Assembly: GCF_000220395.1 (NCBI RefSeq)
Contig: NW_004086389.1
Span: forward strand, 78,401-142,400
Origin: Ichthyophthirius multifiliis
Taxonomy: Eukaryota; Ciliophora; Oligohymenophorea; Hymenostomatida
DNA: 64,000 bases
Direction: 5' to 3'
Positions 53,974 through 64,000 of this stretch are shown piece after piece; the stretch's first letter is position 1; every line of letters starts with the position of its first letter. Position numbers and translations under genes: made by a program. The notes under the pieces are model-generated. The model was not told the origin of the DNA. It searched no databases and saw only the letters and a program-made list of their open reading frames with translations.

Positions 53974-54955
53974 CTTACACTATTTATTATCAAATTAATT
54001 AAAGGAAATTGAAAAAAGTAAACAAAACATAGAAGATTATGTATTAGATCTTATAAAAGAGGATTTTAATAGCGAAGATTTGATAGAAATTGAAATATTA
54101 ATATAAAATATATATCTTATAAAACAAAAATCACCTATTTTATTTAAATTATCTATATTAGATTCATTAAATATTCCCTTAGAAAATCTATCTACAAAAT
54201 TAATTCAAGATTAAACGAAAAATATTGACAAAATATACTTTATTTGTCCTTATAAAATTTTTTTTGAAAATCATAATATTTAATTATTAATTAATTTTAA
54301 TGAATTTGGATATAGTAAAGTAAACCTTTTAAAAGAAAAAGAAAAATTTAATTAATTCTAGTTAATGAAAACTGAAATAATATAAAGTTAAAAGAGTAAT
54401 TAGGCTTAATTTTTTGAATTATCATTATAATTTAAAAAAATAAATTTAAATAATGAAAAAAGTGTTTTAAATTAATTAAAACAATTACAAATCCATATAT
54501 AAAATCTATAAAATTATACGAAAGAATCTTATCCTATTCAAATTTCTATATAATTTTTAAACGCAGGTGTAATTATAAAAGATATTAATGAAAAAAATAC
54601 CGAAAAAACAATTTAAGAGTTATTTTTTTATGAAAAAGCTAATAAAATAGTAAATTTTAATCAATTTTTACAATTTGATATTGATTTTTAAAAGTTAATA
54701 ATTTAGAATTTTAAAAATTTAAATAAAATTTATTTTAATATTTGTTTTACAATTAAAAAAAAAGATAAATTTGAATAACATGGATGGGTATTTTTTAAAA
54801 TATTTGATGAAAACAATTAAATTAATACTAAATAAAATTTAATTCTAAATCTAAATAAACCTCCCATTAATAATTAATTATTTCTAGAATAAGAATTTTA
54901 AGATTTTAAAAAATTAAAAGAAAAAGTATAAATAAGTATTAATAATTATTTTTGA
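50769..54955 (+). CDS. 1265-residue protein with three C2-like modules and Gln/Asn-rich coil
   Basis: Seven exons: 50769-50883, 50949-51050, 51106-51144, 51186-51607, 51658-51957, 52034-53902 and 54005-54955 (3798 bp). Three related beta modules each contain an aromatic strand, LFD and a following Q/N-x-x-T-x-x turn: YAWTIHKLFDSDRQLRTGN, VYWTILNLFDFNFQLQTFN and HGWVFFKIFDENNQINTKQN. Each is followed by a Pro-bearing strand. This matches the end of PI3K-type and ciliary C2 domains. Between modules 1 and 2 lies about 450 residues of Lys/Gln/Asn/Glu-rich coil. I cannot name an ortholog; a ciliary or membrane-associated scaffold fits. Exon 5's 5' border (intron 51608-51657) is chosen for frame and is the least certain join. 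Confidence 0.75.
53925..53965 (+). repeat. (TA)n tract inside an intron
   Basis: Alternating TA fills much of the 102-bp intron 53903-54004 of the C2-like protein gene, which makes this intron about twice the local average. Confidence 0.85.
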
Positions 54956-56399
54956 AAATAATAATTATAATATATATAAAATACTTAATTTTAAGTTATT
55001 ATTTATCGATTTAATAACAATAATCAAATTAGGTAAAAAATCACATTTTTTAATTCTTTTTATTCGTATATTTAATATATTCAGAATAAGTTTAGCTTTT
55101 AAAAGTTATTTATAATTATAAAAAATATTATTTTATTTAATTTAATTTCTGAGAATATATCTTTATTTATATAAATTTAAAAATAATTTCTTTTTTTTAT
55201 AAAAAAAAACCAAAAATGTATAAATAGGGTTAAATAATTATCTTAATTTAGCAATTGTGGTTTTTATAAACCAAAAAATCATTATTTATTCACATAAATA
55301 ACAAATAATTATCATTTCAATTGCATTTTTTTTTACAAATTTTTTCAAAAAAAAAAGGAATGTTTTTAATTTTTTTTTTATAATTTTAAGTTTAAGATTT
55401 GCGTATATGAACTTTTAATTTTTTAGGTATTTTTCTAACTCTATTAATTTTCATTTTAGATTAATTTTAGTAAGATTTTATATAATTTAAATAAAATCGA
55501 TGATATATTTTATTATTATATATTGCAATTTTAAAAATAAAATATCTTTGATATATTTATTAATATAGAAAAGTTAATATTTTTTTTATTTACTTAAAAC
55601 TATATTATAAAATCTTTTAAATTTTTATTCCTGATAATTGATTATCATTTTAAATAAAATTAAGTAACAAAAAGTGAATTTTAATGTTTGTATAAGGATG
55701 TCCCTTAACCCAATTATTGTATTTTTTCAATATATTAAAAATAGTTTTAATAATTAAAAAAAAAAAAAATGACAATTTTAAATTATACTTTATATAATGA
55801 AATAGTTTTTTATTTTTAAAATTTCAAAATGTATACTATTTACTAAATTTTTTTAATAAAAATAAAACAAATAACTATAATAAATAGAATATAACTTTGT
55901 AAAAAAAAATATATATTTATCATTAGAATTTTATGAATTGATTAAAATTATTTTTTTGCTTATAATATAGAAGAATATCTTCATGAATTAACTTAATTTT
56001 TTTAGATTAAGATTATATATTTTAATCAATAAAATGAAATAATTTAGTTTAATAAAAAAATAAAAATAATAGTTTGATAATATATATAAATTAAATTCAT
56101 CAAATCATTATTCTTAAAAATATTAAATAAACGCTAATTATTTTAGATAAAAACAAACTAATTATTAATATTTAGCAAATATATTATTAAGAATATAATA
56201 AAACAATATATATAAAAATAGTTTAATCGATTTCTAAATATTAATATGTTTTTGTGTTTTAAATATTTAAGTATATTTTTAAACAAGTATTTTTTATTTA
56301 AACAAAAAATAAAATTAAAAATTCTTATAAATAAATATTAAAAATTATATAAGTTTATATATACAAAAATTAAATAAATATCTTATAAAAAAAGTTAAA
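54956..56399. other. Convergent intergenic region, no gene seen
   Basis: About 1.4 kb A/T-rich between two stops. A small hairpin TGGTTT-TTAT-AAACCA at about 55258-55273 and a G/C-bearing patch at about 55697-55712 are the only marks. Neither is long enough to call. Confidence 0.45.
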
Positions 56400-57308
56400 T
56401 CAATCAGTTTAACTTAAATCATTATCACTTATATCTGATAATTTGCCATTTTTACTTGAAATTTTCGAACTTTATTCATTACCATCACTAAGATCATCAT
56501 AGCAAATATCTTTATTTTAATTATCGACTTTATTTTTAAGTGACTTGTTATATTAATTATTATTAATTGATGATTGAAGAAGATCAAATTCCTAGTTAAG
56601 TTCTATATCTTTCTTTATTAATTAAATTTCTCTTTATAATTATTAAATTTAATTAATTTTATCCTATAAAACTTATTCATATTAATCTTTAACTTGAAAT
56701 AATTCATTTTTTATTTCATTTATTTATTCGTCTATTTTTTATTATTTTATTTCTTTTTCTTCATTTACTTATTTCAATAGACTATTAAGATTTTATTGTT
56801 GACTTTTTATATTATCTCTTTCAATTTTTATTCTATTTATTTCTGCATTTTTCAACATTATTTAGTTTTCATGATTTTCCATCTATATTTTACATTTTCT
56901 TTCGTTCTATTCTTCTATTTATATAATATATTATTAAAGTTAATTTATTTTCTCTTCTTGATTCTTCGATTTTTATAATAATTCAATATTTTAGTATTTA
57001 TAACCTTATTCAATTTCATCTAAACGGAAAATTAATTTGTCATACTTTTAGGCTTTTTCTTTTAATTACTAGTTAGTTAATAAAGCATCTTTCTGTTTTT
57101 TTAATAAGGATTCTAAATCATTTTATATTTCAGTAAATGTTAACATTTTTTCATTTAAAGCAATTAAAATTTACAAAGAGTTTGGACATTCAACCCTAAG
57201 TCGCATTTTTAACATACAATGTAACTAATTTATGGTATTCTTTAATATATTATAATATTAAAAATAATCTATGTTTATCTATTCTGAATTAATATGTGGG
57301 CAATTCAT
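56400..57308 (-). CDS. Coiled-coil protein, unknown function
   Basis: Intronless, 302 residues, TGA at 56400-56402. N-terminus MNCPHINSEQ with a Cys/His-bearing 40-residue head (HCMLKMRLRVECPNS) that might bind metal. From residue about 55 to 260 there is a continuous Gln/Lys/Glu/Leu coiled coil, then an acidic Ser/Asp/Asn tail (DDLSDGNEQSSK...SDISDNDLSQTD). Looks like a filament or centrosome-type structural protein. No family assignment possible from sequence alone. Confidence 0.8.
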
Positions 57309-57836
57309 TTTTTTTAATTAATTATATTTTTTTTAAATATAAATAAATTAGATAGGGAATAAAAATTTAAAATTATAAATATATATATAGTATTTTTTTA
57401 ATTCATATATTTTTTATCTATTTAATGCATATTTATGTAAAGATTTATAACATATATAATTATTCAGTATTTTAATTTATTATAATTTTTATTTACTGAA
57501 AAAAAATAAACTTTATATTATCTATTTTACCTTTAATTTATTTTATATTATTATGTTTTATTCAGATATAAATTATAATTTATTAAATAATAATTTTTAT
57601 ATAATAATATTTACATAGTTTTATATAAGTAAAATCAATCGAAAATATATAAAATAAATATTATATATTGTTGTTATAATTAATATAATCTTTAATTTAT
57701 TTATATATATATTTAAGATTAACAAAAATTAAGAAGAAATGATTTTTATTTATCTTTTTTTTTTAAACAAAAAATAAAATAAAAATTGATTTAAATAAAA
57801 ATAAATATTAAATTTAAACAAAAAAACAATTAAAAA
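57309..57836. promoter_or_regulatory. Divergent promoter region
   Basis: About 530 bp between the coiled-coil gene start (-) and the pseudokinase start (+). A/T-only, no named motif. Confidence 0.4.
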
Positions 57837-59447
57837 ATGGATACTATTTTACTCAATTATGAAAATTAAAAAAATTAAATTAAACAAACTTTATATGAAA
57901 AACAAATAAATTTATTAGAAGAAGATTAACATACATCATATGAAGATCAAGAGTAAAGTCCAATAGAAAAATTAATGAAAAAGGATTTATCAAACTTTGG
58001 TTATACAAGTTTTTTTCATACATCATACAGTAGTGAAAACGGTGTAATATTAATAGCAAAAGAAAAAAAAACAGGAATTAGATATGCGATAAAAGGAATA
58101 AAAATAACTGAAAATAAAACTGTAAATTAATAATTATTAGAATAAATAAAACAAGAAGAAAAAAATTTAATAGAATGTGATAGTCCTTATATAATTAAAT
58201 GCTATGGATCATTTTAAGGAAAAGATTTCTATTTTTTAAAATTAGAAGAATGTATAGGATCTTTGAATTAATTATATGGTTCTTTTAATGAAAATTCTTT
58301 TATTAAATATGCTTCTGAAATTACAAATGGATTAACATATATACATGCCAAAAAAATACCTGTTTCTGAAATTAAATATAATTAAATATTAATAAACTAA
58401 TTGGGAGTTGCAGTTCTAAGTAATAATATTTAATATATATATTATTTGTATATGTAAAATTAAAATAAAAAAGGTGATATGTATTACGATTTAGGACATT
58501 CTTAAATAAACATATAAAATGAAGAGAAGAATAGTTTGGAATAAACAATAATTTAAAGTGAATTCAAAAAGCACTAATCATATAAAAAATTAAAGAAAGA
58601 TAATTGTTTTGCTTTGGGGAAAATTCTTTACTAAATGTTGTGTGGATAAACGAGGACATAAGAATTAATAACAAACGTGCCTTTTTATTTAGATAAAATT
58701 GAATAAATTTAAGAATTTAAAATAAAGAGTAAATAAATTATGTTGTTTTAGGTTTGCTTCAATATTATGAAAAAAAAAGGATTTCTACTTTTTAAGCATC
58801 TGTAATTTTAAATAATTTATATTTTAATGAAATTAGTAGGTTTTCATGTTTTATTAATAGTGAATAATAATAAATACTACAGAGTTCGAAAAATATTAAT
58901 ACAGAATTTATTCAAATTAGCAATAAAGAATTCATTCCAATCGTTAATATAAAATAAGATATAAGAAAAGGAATATTATTTAAAAAGAAACTATTAGTAA
59001 TAAAGAATAAAATGCAAGTCCAACAAGAGATGAAATTTAAGAATAAAAAAATAAAAATAAAAGTCCTAATAAAAAAGATGATAAAAATTAAACTAAAAAA
59101 GAAAGAATTATAACAAAATAAAATGAAAATAAAACTTAAAAATAAGCAATATAAACAACAAAAAAAAGTATAGTATAAAAAACAACAAACTAAGATTAAT
59201 AATAATAAATATAAAAATAATAAAAATAATAATAATAATAACAAATTGAAAGGAAAAATGAATAAAAATAACGTATTGAAATAGATGTTTAATAATAATA
59301 GAAATAATAGGAACAATAAGGATAGTAAGAATAATAAGAATAATAAGAAAAATAAGAATAATAAGAAAATTATGAATAATAAGAATAATAAGAATAATAA
59401 GAATAATAAGAATAATAAGAATAATAAGAATAATAAGAATATATAAG

Positions 59448-59498
<51 letters not shown>

Positions 59499-60002
59499 AA
59501 ATTTAATAATTATATTAACCATATTTTATGTAAAATTAAATTTAACAAACTAATAATGAAACATAAGATTTAGCAATCGTTTCTTAACTTACCAATATGC
59601 ATTAGGAGTAATAGGAATAGTAATAAAATAGTAGTTTTTTTAAAAATAATTAGGTATAGCAGCCAATAAATTCTACATAATTAGATTCATTAAATATCAT
59701 ATTAAAAGAAAAAGAAGCATTAATATCAAATAGAGAATAATCCCCGAATAATATTTTTGATAATTTATAAAATAATTAAAACCTGTAAAATAAATAAATT
59801 ACTGGACAATAATAATAATAAAATTCTAGCTCATTATAATTTACTAAAGTTTTTTGTTATATTTTTTTTTAAATTATATTTATTTTAGGATTTGTTGAAA
59901 GAATAATATATATAAAAGTGTAATAAATATCTAGAAGATATGAATTTTAAATAGCGATGGAATAATTTTGTTATTTTTTTAAAATTAAAAAGAAATATTT
60001 GA
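57837..60002 (+). CDS. Degenerate protein kinase (pseudokinase) with Gln/Glu repeat tail
   Basis: First exon 57837-58419, intron 58420-58473, long second exon, intron about 59841-59889 and last exon to TGA 60002. The kinase fold is recognisable: N-lobe SENGVILIAKEKKTGIRYAI-K with the beta-3 Lys, hinge LEECIGSLNQLYGSF, C-lobe KDNCFALGKILYQMLCG and EKKRISTFQAS. The catalytic loop is HAKKIPVSEIKYNQILI in place of HRD...N, and DFG is DMY (LSDMYYDLG). It therefore lacks catalytic and Mg-binding residues. The tail is (E)QQ repeats, then TAA-encoded poly-Gln. Single-base slips at 58719-58722 and 58982-58986, and one within the repeat near 59440, break the frame. These are sequencing errors or true decay; see findings. 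Confidence 0.7.
59290..59500 (+). repeat. (GAATAATAA)n and (TAA)n repeat tract
   Basis: About 20 units of GAA TAA TAA (Glu-Gln-Gln) followed by 10 or more TAA. In frame it codes a Gln/Glu tail. The join at about 59440-59448 changes frame, so the tract length is not reliable. Confidence 0.85.
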
Positions 60003-61342
60003 TTTTTTTTTTAAAAAAAAAATTAGGATTAAATAGAAGCCAAAATTGTTTTTATAATAAAATTATATATACATAAACTATAATATAAATTTTAGCTCCC
60101 TGAAGTCAAAGTAATATATTAAATAATATATAATTTATTTTTATTTATTAATTATAGTTTGTAATCAAAACAAAATTCTAAACTTTTAATATTAAATAAT
60201 TTTATTTAGCAAGTTAGTTATTTTATAATTTTAATATTTAAACCATTAATTTTTAAAATAGAGCGTAATTTTATTATAATATAAATCTTAATTAATGAAT
60301 ATAATTAAAAAACATTATTTTTAGAGAGTATTTAAAAGTCATAAAAATTATCTATTTTTATTTATTTTATAGATCGTAATATATTATTTATTTCAATTAA
60401 TTAATTTAATTTTATTTATTTAAATAAATATAAAGAAAGTAAAATAAATTTAAAACTATCTGTATTTATTTTACATCAAAATTAAAGATAGTAAGATAAA
60501 ATTAATATTTTTATTTTATTTTTTAATATTTAATAGGGAGAAGTATTATAAAACTAATTATTAGAAGTTTCATTATATTTTTTTTTTCAAAGGGAGATGT
60601 AAAATTAAATATAAAAATTAGTTTATAATTCTTAAATTAATTTTTTTTTTAAAGAAAGTAATTTTTTTATTTTAAATTTTATATATTTCATTCATATAAA
60701 ATAAAAATTAGCTTGTAAAATAAAAATTCTAAATAATATTTAAATATGATTTTATAGTGGGTAATTTTTATCTAAATATTATTAATAAATCATTGTATAT
60801 ATAAATAGAAAGTAAAAATTAATAATAAATATATCCATTAGAATATATTATTTCGTATAAATTCAAAAAAAAAAAAATCAGACAGTATTAATTTATAGAA
60901 AAATTCATAAAAAATTGTATTATTTTTATTTTAGATTGTAATATTAAATTGTAGAGGAATTATAAAAATATTTTATTTAAAAATAAATAGCAAGTATTTT
61001 TATTAACATAATTGTATTTAATATATTATTAATATAAAAGAAAGTAAATTTTATCTAATAATTATTTTTATATTAAACCTATTCAATAAAATTTTCAGTT
61101 TGAAGTAAAAACAAATTAAAAAATAAAATCTTAACATAACAAAAAAGGATATTTACAATAAAGCAAAAGAATTATGTCAGTATTATTAATATGCTAAAAA
61201 GAAGATAGAATCATGCTGAGAAAAAATATATGGATTAAAAATATAAATATAAAAATTAAAATATAACATTTTAAATAAAATATTAAATAAAAATATTAAT
61301 AAATAAAAATAATTATAAATATTATTATTTATTTATTTTTTC
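60003..61342. other. Convergent intergenic region, no gene seen
   Basis: About 1.3 kb A/T-rich with several short TAG...GTAA-like patches but no coding frame. Contains the 3' UTRs of both flanking genes. Confidence 0.45.
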
Positions 61343-61811
61343 TCAATAACTCAAATTTTAGTTTTATTTAAAAAATAATTCTTCTTTTTCAATTAAGATT
61401 GTTTTTAATAAATTTCGTTCATTTTCTAAATTTCCTTCGTTATCAAAATTCTTAATTTATTATTAATTCAAATATAATCTAACTTTATTTCCTATATTTT
61501 GAGGGTATCTATTATATAGTTAATTTAAATAAATAAGCCCTATTAAGAATAAAGTACACATAATAATCCATATTTAACAGCAAAAGATCATATTAAAAAG
61601 CCAAAATGAAAATTCGCATTTATCTTTCATTATTTCTGAGCTAAATTAACATTCATAAATAGTGATATTCTTTTTATTACTAAAATGCTTTCCATAAGTT
61701 TGATTATGTTTAGAAAATGGCCATATGCAAGAAAAAATAAAAAAACTTAAAAAAAAGAAAAATCAATAAAAAGATATAAGTTATTTTTTTTTTATTTTAT
61801 TTAATCATCAT
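61343..61811 (-). CDS. Small two-TM membrane protein
   Basis: About 155 residues. MMIKQNKKK is followed by a hydrophobic helix ITYIFLLIFLFF. A loop of about 45 residues comes next, with NQT and NIT glycosylation sites and two Cys, and then TM2 (FWLFNMIFCCQIWIIMCTLF). A Gln/Asn/Glu-rich cytosolic tail ends in TGA 61343-61345. To join the first helix to the rest, one T must be removed from the eight-T run in the first helix, so an indel error is assumed. Without it the ATG frame ends soon after. Function unknown. Could be one exon of a larger gene. Confidence 0.5.
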
Positions 61812-62769
61812 TTATGTTTATAGTTATAGAAATTATGTATAAAATAAAAAACTCAGAAATAAAGTTAAATATTAATGACTATTAAAAGTTAAATTAAAAT
61901 TGCTTATAATTATAATTTTGTGTAAAATAACTGAATTGCATCTTAATATTTTCTAAATTTTTATTTTCATAATTAAAGAGTTATAAAAAGTTAAACAGAG
62001 TGATTGTATTAATAAATAAAAAAATCAAATATAATATTATTTAAAAATGATTTAACATTATTTTCATCTTTTTGTTTATATTAATATAATAATTTCTTTT
62101 ATTTTTTTTAAAAAAAACATAAAATTATATATATATATATATAAAACTTAAATAAAGTTTTATTTTTAAATAAAAATCAAATTAAATATTAAATTTTTAA
62201 GTCATATTATATCTTGTTCAAATTGTTTTCTTTTTATTTTTCTGTAATATTTATTTAAAAACTCAATTAAAAAATAAAGCAAAATATCCATACAATTTTT
62301 TCGACCATTTTTTATTTTTAATTGAATTTTTAAATAAAAATAATAAAAAAAAAATTAAACAAATAATAAATTATTTATAATTAATTTTAAAAGAAGGTTA
62401 ATTATAAAAATAAAAAGAATAATAAAACATCGATTTTATATACTTTAGAAATTTAGAATTTATGTTTTGTTTTAATAAAATGACTTATTGAATTTTAAAA
62501 TAAAACTAAAACAAATAATTAAATAAATTATTATAAAAATTAATTATATCTTAGATTCTTTTCTATAATTTATTTTTAAATAAAAAAATTCTAGTATGAA
62601 ACTAAAAAACAATATTATAATAAAAGTTTTAAATTAAAATAAAGAAACATAATCGAAACCAAATAATAAACTTAAAATATTTTGTTTTTTTACTCATATT
62701 TATTAAAAATAATAAATAATTAATTATAATAATATTTATAAAATTTATTCTCAATTTAATATTTATATT
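61812..62769. other. Intergenic between - strand genes, no gene seen
   Basis: About 960 bp A/T-rich, with a (TA)n run near 62128-62142. Holds the upstream region of the two-TM gene. No coding sequence recognised. Confidence 0.45.
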
Positions 62770-63798
62770 TCATTCGTTTAATATATTATTTATCATTTAT
62801 ATTTTTTAATTAAATTATACATCTTTTTATAAAACTTCTGATGGAATTTCTTTAACAATTTATTTTATTTGATCTAGTTTTTATTACAAACCCTTTAACT
62901 AGTCATTTTCTTATGATATTTAAAAATTTAATTTATTAGGAAAAAACTCTTAAACGCTTTATTAATTTTGAGAATTTGTGCTATTATTCTATCTAAAAAA
63001 TAAATAAGGGTCATCTTTTTTCTTTGTTGAAGAAGAATTATTGTTATTCATAAAAAATTTACATTCGCTTGCGTCATTTTAATTTTTACTAACAGATAAT
63101 TTATGTACACTCTAAATAGATTTTATTTCTTAAAAACTTTGAATATTTTAGGTATAAGTTTCTGTTTTCAGTTTTTTATATATTTTTTCCTATTCATCCC
63201 ATTCAAAATTTTCCTTAGCCATATTTTTGCTTTATTATTTTTATAATTTAATATCTTCTTCGTTTTTAGATTTATCATTTTTTTCTTTTTACAACATAAA
63301 AAGATTTTTTTAGTTAAAATATTTAGAAAAAATACCTAAAAAGCTTTATTCTTCTTTCAATAATAAACTTTATTTTATTTTTTGCTAATATTTTATCAAA
63401 TTATACTTTTAACCATTAAATGAACTCCAAATTATTTTAAAATTTACATTTTATTAAATTTTATATCTTTTTATTTTATATTTACATATATATTAATATG
63501 TATATTTTTTTACAGGTATTTTCTTTTAAATATTTTATTGTTTGAAACTTAGTTCTAAAATTTTAAAATTATGAATATATTCAATTTCATTTCTAGGCTC
63601 TTATTTTATTTTGTTTAATTGTATTTTCCCTGGATAAATATAATTGAATAATTAGCAATATATAAATCCTTTTCCTAATTCTTCAATTTTTTACATTTTT
63701 ATTCCTAATAAATTATTAATCCATTAAATAATTAAATTTCTTCCAATAAATGAGTTATAATCTTATGTTATAAATTTTTTAGAAGACTTTATTTACAT
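62770..63798 (-). CDS. EB1-type calponin-homology (microtubule plus-end) protein
   Basis: Exons, 5' to 3', are 63798-63514, 63466-63336 and 63284-62770, about 302 residues. The N-terminal CH domain follows EB1 closely: SFIGRNLIIQWINNLL, KMQKIEELGKGFIYCQLFN, YIYPGKIQLNKIKQEPRNE, IEYIHNFKILELSF and KFQNNLEFIQWLK. The remaining 190 residues are Lys/Gln/Asn/Ser-rich with a weak coil. I do not see the EBH coiled coil or the EEY tail. Just after the CH domain the frame moves by one base. This is either an extra A at about 63377-63382 or a very small 22-bp intron (63383-63404). EB1 proteins track growing microtubule ends and act in spindles and cilia. The closing frame ends at TGA 62770-62772. Confidence 0.85.
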
Positions 63799-64000
63799 TT
63801 CTAAAAAAAAAAAAAATATATTTTTTTTATATGAAAAAAAATTTAAAAATTAAAAAACTATAAAATCTTATTTTATAAAATATTTAAAATAAATGAAATT
63901 AATATTATGAAATATTATACTTATATTATAAAAAATAATAAAATGAAAATTTAATTTAATTTATAAATTTAGATATAAGATTAACAAATGAATATTAAAA

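Overview
The window is macronuclear DNA of a ciliate that uses the Tetrahymena/Paramecium nuclear code. Every recognisable gene reads TAA and TAG as glutamine and stops only at TGA, so standard-code reading frames break the real genes. The DNA is extremely AT-rich. Most introns are short (about 31-75 bp, GT...TAG/AAG), and low-complexity Gln/Asn tracts are common. Base composition, intron style, a run of N and many one-base homopolymer errors suggest an Ichthyophthirius-like or related oligohymenophorean ciliate assembled from pyrosequencing-type reads. The species itself is an inference.

I rebuilt 21 genes by joining exons in code 6. Left part (1-25 kb): a giant modular, probably extracellular protein (1-7571, + strand, 5' truncated); complex I subunit NDUFA9 (+); a four-TM membrane protein (-); alpha-tubulin (-); an EMAPII-type tRNA-binding protein (-); a Pumilio/PUF protein with eight repeats (+); an ERD2/KDEL-receptor-like protein (-); a jelly-roll plus poly-Gln protein (+); and malate synthase with a C-terminal SKL peroxisomal signal (-). 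About 3.9 kb without a gene follows.

Middle (28.8-47.8 kb): a COPI-associated-family four-TM protein (-), an unknown conserved protein (+), an assembly gap flanked by a duplicated kinesin tail, a kinesin-1-type motor (-), a Tousled-like kinase (-), a 2043-residue Dopey/DOP1 protein (-), and the outer-arm dynein intermediate chain DNAI2/IC2 (+). A GC-richer island near 48.05 kb looks like a structured RNA gene.

Right part (48.3-64 kb): a single-pass membrane protein with a KAEEE-type coiled coil (+), a 1265-residue protein with three C2-like LFD modules (+), a coiled-coil protein (-), a degenerate pseudokinase with a Gln/Glu repeat tail (+), a small two-TM protein (-), and an EB1-type CH-domain protein (-).

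The genes are a mixed eukaryotic housekeeping set (cilia and microtubules: tubulin, kinesin, DNAI2, EB1; Golgi/ER traffic: ERD2, COPI-associated, DOP1; metabolism: NDUFA9, malate synthase; RNA: PUF, EMAPII). They are not an operon or mobile cluster. I saw no CRISPR, phage, transposon or telomere. Coordinates and splice sites were worked out by hand; for most genes the summed exon length is a multiple of three, which supports them.
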